Assembly (NCBI RefSeq): GCF_008831285.2
Contig: NC_045143.1
Location: 15,587,151-15,651,150, forward strand
Source of the DNA: Nymphaea colorata
Taxonomy: Eukaryota; Streptophyta; Magnoliopsida; Nymphaeales; Nymphaeaceae
Direction: 5' to 3'
DNA: 64,000 nucleotides
Of the stretch, positions 22,201 to 35,600 are shown piece by piece. Position numbers and translations under genes: made by a program. The notes under the pieces were generated by a model. It had not been told where the DNA came from. It did no database searches and worked only from the letters and a program-made list of their open reading frames with translations. Within the stretch, counting starts at the first letter, position 1, and each line of letters opens with the position of its first letter.

Positions 22201-25149
22201 TTTGTTTTTTGTAAAGTTCTACAAAAAGTTGCAGAAAGTTGCAGATGACAATTCTGGACAAAACACTCAATCGAGGGGTTAAATCAACATGAAATTGAGT
22301 GACAATTTAGGTGAAGGAACTAGGACATAAAACAAATCCCTAGCTTTTACAAAACTGGATTTGGACCTCTAATTTGGGAAAACTAAGTTAATAGATCTAA
22401 GAAAATTTTAGAACTTAGTTTTGTCAAAAAATTGAGACAGAAAACCAGTTTAGGAAACGAATGTGACAGATGGGTCAAATCATAATAAAATTTATAAAAT
22501 TTGAAAACACAAACTAAGCACACATTCAAAACCTGGTTTTTTGTTATGGATTATGGAAATGATTTATGATTCGAAAGAGATAGTCATTTGTTGTTAAGCC
22601 AAAATCAGGCTTACGACATCAAATCTGATTTTCATCTAACTCAAGATTTAACATCTCTTAAACCATATTTTAATGAAGATCCCAAAATGCGATGACATTA
22701 ATAATGTGAATCAATCACATAATCATTCTAGAATTTAAAAAAAAAAAGAAAGAAAACAAAAAAATCATAATTAGTACGTGAATGGAACAAAACAAAATAT
22801 GGAAGTTATGCATGAAACCAAAGAACTACATCCAATGGGACATGGAAGAATAGGAGAATGCGTAGGTGAAGTCCATGAGAGAGAAAGATGGAAAGAGAGA
22901 AAGGGAGAGAGTGTGCAAATCAAAGAGGGAGAGAAAGAAAGAGTTTCTTTTTTCTTTCTTCTTCTTTTCTTCTTTTTCTTCCTTCCTTTCTCTTGCTAGA
23001 CACGTCCAAACCTCCTGCAACACCTTAGAAAAACCTTGGAATTCATGCCAAATAGGGAGAATCTAAATTAGCAAAAAATAAATAAAAATAAATAGAACTA
23101 AGTAAACATGAGAGAAAGGAGAGAACATACCTTGGATTTCATGCCAAAGAGGGAAAATAGGGGTTGGATGGCCCATATCATCTTTTTTTAAACAATTTTG
23201 GTTGAATTTCAACCAAGTCTAACCAATTACAATTTTAGAATATAAAAAACAAGGATTGATTAAGTGTCACACAGATCAATGGTCAGGATTTGCCTAGAAA
23301 TCTAACCAAGGATCCACATTGATCTGATGATGCGGTAATTAATTAATTTTTTCAAGAAATTATAGCGTCCCAAAAGTGGGAGCAGCACTATAGTTTTTTC
23401 CCTTTTGAAAATGATGAAGAACACTGGTTAGCCATGAGATGGATATTCAGGGTAGATATGATTCAAGATGGATCAGTTCAGAACTTTTGATTAGAGATCT
23501 AATGTTTGATTTAGATTCTGATAAAAATTTTGAATATGGATTTGGAGTTTGGATTTAGATCAAATGTTTAGATCATGCTTTGGATTGAGAAAAATGATTT
23601 TGGATATAAGATATGAGATGCAAATCATAAGCAATGGAGATTACAGATCCAAATATCGTTTTGAAATTTATAATCAGGATTTGAGCTCTAGGCACAAGAC
23701 CTTGGCTGAGCCTGGGTTCAGTGGGTTCAAGCTCAATGCTAGGATGTGAACTTGGACTTGCTCTAAGACTGCGCTAGGTTTGACGCTGGTCCAAACCAGG
23801 CTTGGTAAACTAAGTTCAGTTTTAGGTAAAATTGAGCTAACTGAGTCTAGTTCTAATAAATTGAATTCAAGGAAGGTTTTGGCCCTGCGTGAGCCATAGT
23901 AGACTTAGCTTTGACACATGAAATATTGAAGTTAGGTTTATGTGGTTCCCAACTTAACAAAATATGGAAATAATGAACATTTGATCAAAAGACAATTTTC
24001 CTCTTGGCACAAAAAGCCATGCTTTGTGGGTTAGGGTGGACATAAGACCATGTAGGATCACAAATATGTAGAAATATGTGCTTATGTGAAATTTCATAGA
24101 AAATGACTTGATTTGTCCTTGAAAAATCAAAATTTTCAAAATTGACTAAGCTGTAAACTGAAAATCAAAAACATTGATTTTGAACTTGTTTGTAAGAAAT
24201 AGATACACTGACTCTTCACATGATGCTGAATCCTTTGGTGTGATCAAATTAGAAATCAAAAACATAGATTGATAAGAAATTGGCTCTGAAGCTACAAGTG
24301 ATGATGTGAAGATTCAAATAGGATACTGCACTCCACGACAGTTATGAATTGCTGATCTGGAGGTGCTCTATCAGAATTGAATCTGATAATACTCTTTTGA
24401 AATGTTTTTTATCACACTAATGAGAAGAAATCGCCAACTTGAATTTCAGATTGTGAGAATCTTAGCTCAGAAGTTTAATCAATCACTAACAGCTCCAAAC
24501 ATGTAGGAGAAATTAGTGGAAATGGAAAATGAGATAGATTATAAATGAATTAGTTAGAATTGAGCTGAAGATAGTCAAACTCTAACATTAAAGAACATGT
24601 TAGTTTGCACAAGCTGACTAGCCCTAGGTTGGGAGAATTTCAGCTGAGATACACAAAATGAAGGAGAATGAGTGACGTTGATGTTAGGACAACTCTCTAG
24701 AGCTCAAACTAGGATAAGATAGTTGAAAAATTACTTTCAAATTATTCTCCTAGCACTAAGAAAACCTTAAATGTGAGCTCGATGGGTATTGACAAGGTGT
24801 CAGTGTTGAAGATTATGCAAATAGCTGAGCTGTTGATCTCATTTCAGCTGAAATGGACGAAGCGGAAGGTTTCTGATAGGAATTTAGCCCTAAAAATTGG
24901 TAGTTTTATTGAAAATAATCTGTTGACACTGAAAAGGATTTGAAAATAAAGTTGAAGGGATAGGCCAATTTTGAGCTAAATTCGACCAAATGTGAGCTGG
25001 AAAAAGGTTTGTAGAAGTTCTTGGTGATTTCAAAATATGAGAATTTTCATAATTGAAATGGCAAAACGTAATTCTTAGGAGTTTCAAAGCAATTTCATGA
25101 AAATTAGACAAAATTTGGGGAAAATGAAGGGTGTTTTTTGGCAAAATGG
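19261..25149. other. 5.9 kb AT-rich, gene-poor sequence
   Basis: No reading frame with a recognisable family. Between 19500 and 20350 and between 23400 and 23900 there are degenerate strings of GATC-containing words (AGATCTAGATC, GATCCAAAT) and of AACCTNNCTAGGGTT-like words (20120-20280). The block directly follows the truncated end of the minus-strand gypsy element and may be its unrecognised 3' part, but no LTR ends were identified. Confidence 0.4.
22875..22996. repeat. Purine tract followed by pyrimidine tract
   Basis: About 65 bases of nearly pure GA-rich sequence run into about 50 bases of TTCTTTCTT-type sequence. The short frames on both strands are artefacts of it. Confidence 0.8.
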
Positions 25150-28100
25150 TTATTTTTCTTATTCATGATTGACTAACATTTTTTGCCTCACTCAATTTTG
25201 ACTGTTTTTCCCAAATGATGGTTCAAGAAGTGAATCTTTTGATTGCCTAAATTTTGCCTTACAAGCTTCCAAGTTCTTTGGGGGTATTAGGAGTGGGCCT
25301 ATCAATTATGACCTTAGCTTTTATAGGGTCTATTTCTATATGCATTTTGCTGATTATATGTCCAAGAAGTTTTTTGGATTCAACACCAAATACATATTTT
25401 TACGGGCTCAACTTCAGTTGGTACTAAATCAAACTATCAAATACTTGTTTGAGGACATCAAGATGGTCTGTCAAGCCTTGGAATTAACAAGAATGTCATC
25501 AACATATGCATCCATAAATTTGTGCATCTGCACGAAAAATTGTTGCCATTTATCTCTCGTATGTTGTCCATGCATTTTTTAGTTTGAATGGCATCATTGC
25601 ATAGAAAAAGATACACTAAAGAGTTGTGAATGAATTCTTTCGTTAATCTCTGACTGCTAGCTTGATTTGATTATAGCCTGAACAATTGTCCATGAAATAG
25701 AACAGCTCATGTTCTACATTACTATTTATCAACCGATCAATATTAAGCAATAGATAATCATTTTTTGAGTGGCTTTATTGAAATAGTGAAAATCAATGCA
25801 TATTTTGACTTTTTCATTTTTCTTTGGTGCTATGACAATATTTGCCAACCACTCTAGATAGTCAATGCTTTTGATGAATTTTGCTATTAAAAGATCTTCT
25901 AATCCTTATTTGACCTAGTCATTGATTCTGATGTCTAGCTTTCTTAGTTTTTGTTTCACTGACTTGCTTCTATCCCTCAAGGTTCACCTCTGTTCTAATA
26001 TGTTTTGATCTAACCCTGGCATGCCCTCATAGGTCCAAGCAAAGACAGCTTTGTTCTTTGATGAATTTGATGAACATTTCTTCTTCTTGAGCATTGAGAT
26101 TGTCACCAATCTAAACCACTTTAGGATCTTCTTCTATCCTAATGTTTATCCCTTTGGTGGGATCGATGAGCATAATCGATGGTTGATCTTCATTCTATAG
26201 TTGTGACAATTTGACTAGCTCTGATTATGGTTTTGTTACCTCTCTTGATTCATTTCGTGTAAGTTCCTGAATCTCATAGGCTCTTGCTATCTTTTGCTAT
26301 GGTTATAATATTGCAAGATTACTTATCAGCCTATGAATATGCTTGCATGACATAATGGCAATGAAATACTAATTGTGAGGAAATGCAGTGGCAATGTGGC
26401 AATTGAAGCAAATGTATAAGTGGGTGAACACAACTTTCAAGGGTACAAGAAGAAAATTATTATATTATCCTAAGCTAGACATCTAACAAAATCACATGAA
26501 GTCTGCTAACAGAATCTTTCCCATCATTGCTCATTATTATGCTCGTATTTGAGCATAAACTCATAGAAGGCATTGTAGTTCTTGACTTGGGGCTTTCATT
26601 GCAATTTTTTTTACCATAGTTTTATGTGATTCCACACCACGAAGGATGACTAGTAGCCTCTCTAAGAGTGGAAATTACTTTAGTAAGATTGAATTTTTTA
26701 TGACAATTGAGGAAATACTTGTATAGAATGAAGAAAATCCCAAGGATAAATCTCTAGCAATGTTGAATTGATTCAATAGCCTTCTAGAAGCATTGTTTTC
26801 TTCATATTGCTTCCTAATAATGACAGTCACCTTCTCGAGAAATTGTTAAGGTCCTTACACATGAAAGTTCATTATTTTCCCTTGAAATTTGAATATTTAT
26901 AGATTTGGGATCTAGAATTGGTGCCTTTGTAGGATTGACCCTCCACAGTTGACAATCAATAGTTTTTTCATGTTGGGATTTGTGGAAAAACTAGTGTTGA
27001 TTTAATAGTAGTATCTTTTGCCATGTACAAACTCTTTAGCTTCAGAAATTCATAGCGCTGTAACAAGGTCTTCATGGCCTCAGCAGATTCTTCTTTGACA
27101 TCATCTAGGACTACTTTTAGCTTGATAAGATTGCTGAGGTTGATGATTTGATTTGTTGCTTGAGTGCTCTCCCTCGCAACACAAGGGTATGTAGGGAGGA
27201 TAAATGGTTGAAAAAAGTCATTTTTGGATCGTACAAGTGTGGCAGGCCATCCCACTTGGAGGCCCTTAGATCCAACCCCAACTCTTTTACTTTTCATATT
27301 GAGCAAAACCATAACCACTTGCTGAGGTAGCAGTCAAAGTCTTTGTCATTGATGACTTGGAATTAGAACTTATGCATGTCACCTTCATGATAGACTATGT
27401 ATTCTTCCATTAATTCAATCAGCCACTATTTCCTAGAATGAGTAAGCCTTTCACTTCGCTCAAGGAAGGTGTTGGCATCATATAGATATTTTGAATAGGG
27501 TTCCTGTTGGTTTAGCCATGCCTGAGTAGGAGTTTGTTCCAGGTTCATAATCATTGATAAGGTCTATAGATCTTCACGATCCTTTAATCAAGATGACTCT
27601 GCCACCTTATCAGTGGGAACAAATAAGACAATCATGGTGACAACTTTGGGTAGACTGTTTCACCGGCTTGTTGGGGCTTCAGCTGTTGCTCGTATAGTTT
27701 GCATCACCTCCTTTATGTTAACCCTCTTGTACTTGAATGTGATTGTAGTTTTGTGAACTGAATATGAGGCTATAGTGATTTTTGTATAATCAAAAGAAGA
27801 TGAACATGAGCAGACATATTGGAAAGGATAGAGAACAAATGGAAAGATATGAAAAGGTGCACTTCATAGATGTTGGAAAATGAAGATGGGACCCCCACGT
27901 CCCTACAACTCTATGGAGCTAAGACACATAATGAAACCAAACAAGAAAAGCATCCTAAGGACAAGCCTAATTTTTTCAACTGGTACACTTCCTCTTGTTC
28001 TTCATCTCAATCGCTTTGTTAGAAGCCTTTCTCATGTATACAAGTCCTGTGGTATTATGCTGGCCGGTCATATGTCCATCAAGGAGCTCAAATGGTCCAT

Positions 28101-30627
28101 CTTTATTTTCTCCAAGACATTTGCAAGGTTGATAACCTATACTAATCATCTTGCACAACCCTTTAAGGATTTTAATGAACTATTTCCACAAAGGGTGCTC
28201 TTTGAGATGTGTGAAATGACTCTCCCACCTGTTTTGGAGAAAGTCGGCCCCTTCCATTCAACAGGATTTACCTGTGCTTCTGGTTCCTCTAAGCTCAGAC
28301 ATTTTAGACTGTCCTCCAAACAAATTTATTCTTGACATCATATACTGGGCAGCTAAATATTTTACACAGGCCTGGGGATCATAGGCTGCACTAGTCTTTC
28401 TCCGAGTTCTCAACTAGCACAATAGTGATTATTCTGCCAAGGCTCCATTTTATGCATTTGTGCAAAGTGGAAGCTATGACATTTGCTTCTGGATCTATAG
28501 ACACCTTAATAGCAGATTTTAAGAGGGTGGCACACTTACCACATAGAAGAGAACAATCTGCATCATATAATTGATCCAAAAATTCAATGTAGATTTTACT
28601 TTTCACTATTTTCATGCTTTGATCAAAACCAAAAGTTACCATGTCTTTTGGAGTATAATCTTCTTCTTTAAGGCCTAGAGCTTTAGCTGTCATATCAGAA
28701 CAAATGTGGAAGCTGCTTTCCCCATCAATAAGGGCATGTGGCACATTCACCCCATGCGCATGTACTGCAATGTACAAGGCATTGTTATGAAATTGATGTC
28801 GCTTTGGCATATCATCATCAGAAAAGGTGATGGTTTCATTGGCCATTAATGGATTTACTATTCAAGCAAAAGTCTTTGTGGTGGTACTTGCATCAAATGG
28901 ATTTTTGCCAACACTTATTCTAGTGCTTGTCGATGTTCTCGAGAAGCATTTACCAATTGCACCACTAACACATTGGGAAAAACATTAAGAACTTTACCTC
29001 TGATCTTTCTTCAACTGTTTGGGAGCATTCACTCGACTCAACCACTTACTTTCCTACTTGACTTTTCCATTATGACAATTCACTTGGATTGGAAATTGGT
29101 TTGGAGATGGGTTTTGACTCATCAGCTCAAAAATTGAGTACTGCCATTCATTATTGAAAGCTTGGACAACATCAGGCATGACTAACTTGTAAGTGATGGA
29201 TATTGCAACCATTTCGTTTGGAGTGCATTATCGGATATTGTTTCAAGGCATGAAGGGAAACGTGTCAACTGTGTTCACTTCATTAGCTTCATGCTTAGGA
29301 AAATGTTAAGTCATTAATTTTGGGGTGTCTCGTTCTCTAATGCAGTCCTGAATGATGTGCTTGAGGCTTACGCAATCATCTGTATGGCATCTATTGATCC
29401 TATGGAACTTGAATATTGGCCTAGCCACTTTCGTTTGGATCTTGTAGGATCTTGTACCCTGGATAGCATACACAAGTTTCATTTTAAGAGTAATTTTAGG
29501 AGCTTTTCTTTGTCTTGCTCAATAAGAACGAATGTTCAGTCCCTCATCCAACTTTTAGGCCTTTGAGAGGTTTTGTCCCCTATCCTTTGAGTACTTTTAA
29601 CCTGTTTTTGATCGACAACTAGTTCACCATTCTTTATGGTGAAAATGGCATGGGTTTGAGATTTTTCTATCATCTTTTCATCTTTCTTACATGACGACTG
29701 GCCAATTTCCATTTTAAGATAGCCCATCTCCATGGCTCTCTCAATTTTCTTCACCTTGCCTATGAGCTCGTAAAAGTTTTCATACTCTTGAGAGACATGG
29801 TGGTGTCTTACATTTTCTTGAAGTCTTCTTAGTATCATGGTTAGGGCAAAAACATTAGGCATGGGGGTCAAAGTTTCAAGCTAGTTGTTTGCCACCTTTG
29901 AATATAATCTCGAACTGACTCTCCTGGTTCTTGATGAATCCCTACGAGAGTATCTAGTGTGGGGACTACTGATAGGTTTGCTTTGTATTAAAAAAAAAAA
30001 CATTGACCACTTCATCAAAATTTTTCATTTGAGTTAGATCAATACTTTCTAGATACAATTGAGCAACTTCTTCTTCTAGTCTTTTGGAGAATCGAATAAA
30101 AGGAGCATTGACGTTGCCCCATAATCTACCACATTCAACGAAGAAAATGCTGAGATGAGTATGAGGGTTCTCAATTCCTTTGATTTTGTAGAACTTTCTA
30201 GGAAGCCCTTTTAGATCGTCATCATCTGAAACCTTATTGATGTCCTTGTGAGAGTAAACTTTCTTTTCTTGATTCTAATTTTTTCTAGCAGCCTTTTTCA
30301 TTTCTTCAATTTGAGACTTCAAAAGGTCAGGAGTTGTTCTTTCTGACACGTTACCCATAACATTGTTAGAATTGTGATTATTACATCCTGCTTGAATGCT
30401 TCCTTTCTTGTAGTGTCATTGCCATTATTTCCAGTATCTTGTGCTCGAGAACTTTCAAGATTGATATTTCTATGATTTTTCATGCTCAGTTCTTGCATCA
30501 ACTGTTGAATCATTTGCTTAATGGCTCCAAGAAGTACCAGATTAACTTTTACTCTTGTCCCATTAGCTTCTAAACTTCTGATCTCTTCATTGACAATGTC
30601 ATTAGTGTTGGTCCTTCTAGGAGGCAT
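25150..30627 (-). mobile_element. Ty3/gypsy retrotransposon remnant, truncated after the reverse transcriptase
   Basis: Read on the minus strand. Gag starts at 30627 (MPPRRTNTND) and continues in pieces to about 29536, with a gag core trace reading PHTHLSIFFVECGRL. The retropepsin-like protease is at 28846-28391. A linker near 27318-27250 reads LLNMKSKRVGVGSKGLQ, a G-patch-like motif usual in this lineage. The reverse transcriptase follows at about 26070-25150: FAWTYEGMPGL, WLANIVIAPKKNEKV, then a MPFKLKNA trace, YVDD at 25495-25506, and a thumb trace PNTPKELGSL. Stops and frameshifts are frequent. RNase H, integrase and both LTRs are not found. Confidence 0.85.
28391..28846 (-). pseudogene. 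gypsy aspartic protease domain
   Basis: This is a 151-codon open run inside the gypsy element. It shows ALYIAVHAHGVNVPHALIDG and the active-site region IDGESS (28712-28729), followed by HICS and TAKALGL. Plant gypsy proteases normally read D-G-G-S-S or D-N-G-S-S; here the second Gly/Asn position is Glu. This is the longest uninterrupted piece of the element. Confidence 0.7.
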
Positions 30628-31023
30628 ATTGGATCGTGATTTTTTTTGCTTCCACTTATTATACTACGATATTAGTTGAGATCAATGAGGAGGTGGGACG
30701 ATGCAGGAGCACAAGACACACAATGAATAGGAGAACTAAAAATTAGAATTTTATTTATTTAAATTAATTAGACTATAAGAGTGAGCTCAACGACAATGAG
30801 GACTTGGAGTGACACTTCTCCACCATGACATATATAATTCAGACCTACTAGCTTGACAATGAATAAGATTGCTCCTTTGAATGATTAACCAATATGCTAC
30901 TGTTAATGTGCTAACATGGTTCCAATCCTAGGACTCCAGCTGTTGATCGATGATGGTGGGATCTCATTTTATGATATCAAAGGAAGACAATTGTATTTTG
31001 AAGAATTGGGTTATGCATCTCCC

Positions 31024-31222
31024 TGAGGGACAACACATGACGAAATATGGTCCCATTAGCAAAATGTTAGTGTGCCGCTCATAGAAAGTGTATCTTGTGG
31101 ATCATGCCTCTAGATCATAGAAGTAATACACGACCTATTTCTCACTCATGTCATCCAATAGTTGATGATATGCATGCAAAGAGAATGTAGTTACTATATG
31201 GCCTAAAATCTCACCTGCCCTG
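31024..31222 (+). repeat. Direct repeat, copy 1 (~200 bp)
   Basis: Shares ACGAAATATGGTCCCATTAG, AAAATGTTAGTGTGC, GCTCAT, AGTGTATCTTG, TCTAGATCATAGAAGT and ACTATATGGCCTAAAATCTC with copy 2, in the same order and spacing. Confidence 0.85.
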
Positions 31223-31552
31223 GACTATCTGTTGAACGAACCATTATTGCAAAAACCAAGTGTATTGTGTGACTATTGATAAATGCATCATGGCATATTT
31301 GGTGAGTCTCTTGCATAGAAAGATAAGTCCCACCATGGCTACTGATAAGGTCCTAGAGCAGTAGGTCCCCACATCTTGAATAACTGAAGTGTGAGAAGGT
31401 CCAGTGTACCATGCTCATTGGTGAAGATGAGGAGTCCAACGGTGCACAAAAGCATGGCCTTCTGGTCCTCTTTTTGTGTGGACTGTCATCGGACCATCAT
31501 TTGCTCTGCAATAACTCCTAAACTGGTTGTGGATGGCCATGAGTATTCGATT

Positions 31553-31746
31553 GATAACACACAATGAAATTTGGTCCCATTAGTAAAATGTTAGTGTGCT
31601 GCTCATGGTAAGTGTATCTTGCGGGTCATGTCTCCAGATCATAGAAGTTGCACAGACCTATTTCTCAATCATGTCGTCCAGCAGTTGACGATATGGATGC
31701 AACAAGAATGTAATTACTATATGGCCTAAAATCTCACCCATTCTGG
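31553..31746 (+). repeat. Direct repeat, copy 2 (~200 bp)
   Basis: Matches 31024-31222 with scattered substitutions. The copies start 529 bases apart. Confidence 0.85.
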
Positions 31747-33099
31747 GGTATATGATGTTAAAAGAATGTAGTTAAAAGTATATGATGCTTTTCTGTAAAC
31801 ACTAACTATTTCATAATAAAATATTACTAATTAATAAGGTACATCCATATATAAATTAATAAAGCACTAATGGGGTCAATTGGGCTACTGCCCACACAAG
31901 CCCCAAAGTGGCTCAGCCCCTATGTCATTTCAGCCTTTCAGCTTCAACTTTTATTCTATGCATTAGGCCTCTTCTCCCTTGAAAAGGTGTTGTAAAGACA
32001 AATCCACTAGATATAGAATTCATGAGTCATGGCTGCCAAATGGTGTAGCTGACTAGCTTTTGTGGTTTATGAGATATATTTTAGTTGAGAGCGGGGGTCC
32101 AATTCTAGTTCTGACTTGATTCCCTCACCCCCCCCACCTCCCAATTATTTCCTACATTGTGGGGTACTATCTCAAAAATAGAAGGAGATCAAATCAAATT
32201 CTATAAAGGGGAAAAGGAATGTTGGCTCAGTTGGGAATAGAGATAGTTAAGCCATGATGTAAAGGGAATAGATCTTGTTGATGGTGCCAAAGTCAGAAAT
32301 TTTATTTCTTTAACATGTTTTATGCTCCTAAATCTCATTGAAGAAACCAAGAGAGGTGGGCTTCTATGGATTTTAAAGAACATTTTAACTCCGGTGAAAC
32401 AAATTAAGGATAAAAAGGATTTATCTCATTTCATTTTTGTTGTCAGTTAGGAAGATCCTTTCATGAATTGTAGGAGTCCTAGTTTATAGCCCAGCCAACA
32501 AAGAGTTGGATATATTCTTTATGGATTCTGTCCTAAAGTATTTTTATTTACGATGCCATACTTGATCATGTTAGGTTCATGTTGTTGTCTGGCAAGTTGT
32601 ACTGGTACATGACTCTATACTATTTATCTAATGAGGAAAGTGTGACTTGAATAGTAGTTGGTTGGGACACCTTTCAAGTCAGCCTATCAGTTGTTGACAT
32701 TCATAAGCACTAGATTTGTTGTGAAGTAAGGAATTTTAGTAATGCCTTCATCATCTATGGTGTCTATCCCCTTCCACATTTGGTTTTCGTAAGAGAAGCT
32801 TTAAATGAATTAACATGCAAAGTTAATCAATTTCAAGTGCCTTGTAGTGTGACACTCCAAGATCCCTAGTTGCACTTAGCGTTAATCAAATATAAGTACA
32901 CCAGCATCTCATCTAGACAATCTCTAGAGCAATGAATTCCAAGTGCAGGGCAACCCATCTGCTATCTATAAAGGATATAATGTACACTCTCTAGATATGC
33001 AAGTGCTCAAACATGCAAACCATACACGAGAAGAAGACCGAGGTAGAGAAAGAGAGAGAGATAAAGAAACACATATATGGAGAGAGTTTGTTGTAGACA

Positions 33100-33500
33100 G
33101 AAGTGTTGACTCGGGCTGGCTGGGCATGGCCGAGGCTAGACAGGCAAACAGTGGCCAGGGGCCAAGGCTAGACAAGCGTGACGCTTCAGCAATGTCTAGT
33201 CGGGCTTGGCCAAGGACAAAGTTTGGCTGCAAAGCTTGACAAGGGCCACAAACAGCTAGGTCAAGCTCCGCCAAGGTTGGCTTGCCTAGTCGTGGCTTGG
33301 TAGAGGCTGATGCTGGCCAAGTTGTGCTTGGCTGAGGCTAACAAGCATCAAGTCGAGCTCAATCAAGGCTAGGACAGGCTAGAATGGCTCGACAATAGCC
33401 AAAATTGGTAGGTCTGGTGTCAGTCAAGGCTAGGACTGGTCAGGCGAGACTCTACAGCTGCCAGGTCTGGTAGGGCTGGGTGCGATAGGGTTGGTCGAGC
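33100..33500 (+). repeat. Degenerate GGCTAGRC / GGCCAAGG minisatellite-like stretch
   Basis: Words such as CCGAGGCTAGACAGGC and GGCCAAGGCTAGACAAG recur irregularly. A stretch at 36990-37260 looks like the same type of sequence in reverse (CTTGACAAGCC, GCCTAGCC). Confidence 0.45.
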
Positions 33501-33759
33501 TAGTGATGTGGCTAAGGCACATGGCCACTTCCAAGATCGCATAGAGGGTTCCATTGGAGGCTAGGAGATGCATGCATGGCACTTGGCACGTCTTAAGTGC
33601 TCGTAAACTTTGGATGTCAGGGTCCGAAAGATAGAATGAGTTGTCATACTTTTAGTACATATGTGATAGCCCTCAACAAGACAATTCCAACAATCTATGA
33701 CATAGGCCAATCTAATTGTCAGAGTGCTTGTAGGTGGCCACTAACTAATCAACTTCAAG

Positions 33760-35600
33760 GATACAAGGAGAGAAAAAAACTAGAGTGAAAGAGAAGACAG
33801 CTATGAGCCGTGGAAGGTGTGCTCTTGTAGGGTGCTACTAGTTGGGACTGGCGGTAGACATTGGCAGTTGTGTTGGTGGTAGCTCGGCTGCATAGTACTA
33901 AGCAAGGGAGAAAGTGATGGAAAGAAGCCAGAATGGAGGGATCTATCATAGGTATTGTGGGTTTAGCAACAATGGTTTCGCCGATGGCGGCGGATGGTGG
34001 CACCTAGCACCAAAGATGTAGGGGATGCCAAAAGCTTGTGGCGTAGCAGCAATGCAGCGGTGGAGTGTGGTGCAGCCAATGGAACAAGAAAAGAGGGTGA
34101 GAGGGACTGACAAAAAAATGAACTACCTAGGTTGGCAAGCTAAAAATGTAACAACAGTGGCAGCGATGGTGGGATCTATAGCAGCAAGGTGCCTATTGGT
34201 GGCGATGGTGTAGCTTACACCGGTTCGCTTGAGAGGTTGTTGGAGCAAGGTGTGGGTTGTCGAAAGAGAAGCTCCCCTTAGTATGATAGGTCCACTTGTG
34301 GCAACTGAAATGCTACCAATAACTGCTGATAGCATCGATTGACAGATGTGGACTTGAACTAATTGGTCACAGCAAAATGGTGGAGGGTTGCCCCTCTAAA
34401 AGTCAAACTTGGTCCAGAACATTTCATGATGCTTCATTAATGAGCATTAAAGTTCTTTAATACAACTTAAAGAAGAGAGAGAAGAGGAGTGGTGCCCAAG
34501 CTAATATGATGTCGAGGTGCAGCTATGGTGGTGCTGACTGGGTATTGACGAATGACGTGGTGAGTTGCATGGAGGGCTCCATGCTGACTGGGCACTGAGC
34601 TAGAGCCTACCCAAAATGGAGAGATTTGAAATTCAAATCTCATCCAGTAGTTGAGCCAAGCAAAAAGGCATAGATGGAGAAGCTAGCATGCACGGGCTGG
34701 TTGGGGTGGCATCCTAGAACATGGATTGGGTGAGGCGCTTGTCTGTAGATTGATATAATGGCCCAAAGAAAACACAAAATACTCAACTGGTAGGTGGGTG
34801 TCCATGAATTGATTAAGGTGACATGCATGACCTAGGAAAGGGGTAGCATGGTGGAGAGAGGATGGGTGTTAGGCTGAGCTGGAGGTCTTTGGCTGGTTTG
34901 GTGATGCAGGAGGACTTGGGCATTATGCCTGAAGAGGACTAGGCCATAGTGGTGGTAACAAGGATGGACCGAGGCCAATCATTGGCTAGGGTGGTATCCC
35001 CAGCCTGCTGGCTATGGTCCAATCTGGTAGGGTTGCCCTAGCCTTTTTGCCTGGCAAGTCGGTTCATGCTAGGTGGCATCCGGCCAAACCATTAGGCGGC
35101 ATGCTCAAAAGGAGATTAGGATAGGGTGGCATTGACTGGGTTTAGCCTGGCACTACATTGGGTGTGGTGGCAACCCAGCCTGCTAGCTAGTTTAGCATGT
35201 TTAGGTGTAGCCAAACCGGAAGCAGTCTAGCAACATCTTGGGTTGTGATGGGTGCCATGTTGACTGGTCTGAGTTGGTCTCTACAGGATAAGTCTGAGTG
35301 CTAGTTTGGACCAAGAGCTTGGGTCAAAGCAAAGCCCAGAGTTGGCCATGAGCTGACACAAGAGTCTAGGTTAGTCCGAGTTGGCTTCAAACTGGGCTTG
35401 GGCTCAAGCTAGGCCGAGGGCATTGCTAGGAGACCTTCTAGGTCTAGCGTGTCTGTGCAGGCCTAGCCATGAGCCAAACATTGTGCCTTTGCTATGCCAA
35501 TCAGCCTTGTTACAGCCGCGATGGTTGGGTTGGTTTCAACCATTGTACCTAGCCAAGGTAGGGCCAAAGTGGCTAGGATTGTTTGGCAAGTGAAGCCAGT
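33760..35600 (+). repeat. GC-richer decayed block, copy 1
   Basis: This block is rich in GGCTAGG, GCTTGG and TGGGC words, unlike the AT-rich neighbourhood. Parts of it (GATGGTGTAGCTTACACCGGTT, GAGAGATTTGAAATTCAAAT, GGCATCC and others) recur in order at 37540-39000. The short open frames here have no family. It may be an old LTR or a non-coding part of a large retroelement. Confidence 0.45.

Larger units (their letters stand above)
30640..33099. other. Intergenic sequence upstream of the gypsy gag, with a duplicated 200-bp segment
   Basis: The 5' LTR of the gypsy element would be expected here, but I cannot define it. The only clear structure is the direct duplication listed separately. A fragment near 31880-31925 (CTGCCCACACAAGCCCCAAAGTGG) resembles the hAT-type MITE at 54304. 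Confidence 0.4.

Noticed and set aside
27880-28335. 151-codon + strand frame within the gypsy region
   Set aside because: It is antisense to the gypsy linker between protease and RT. No motif of its own.
32943-33274. Two ~100-codon frames on opposite strands
   Set aside because: They mirror each other over a GA-rich and GC-biased stretch. No family recognised.
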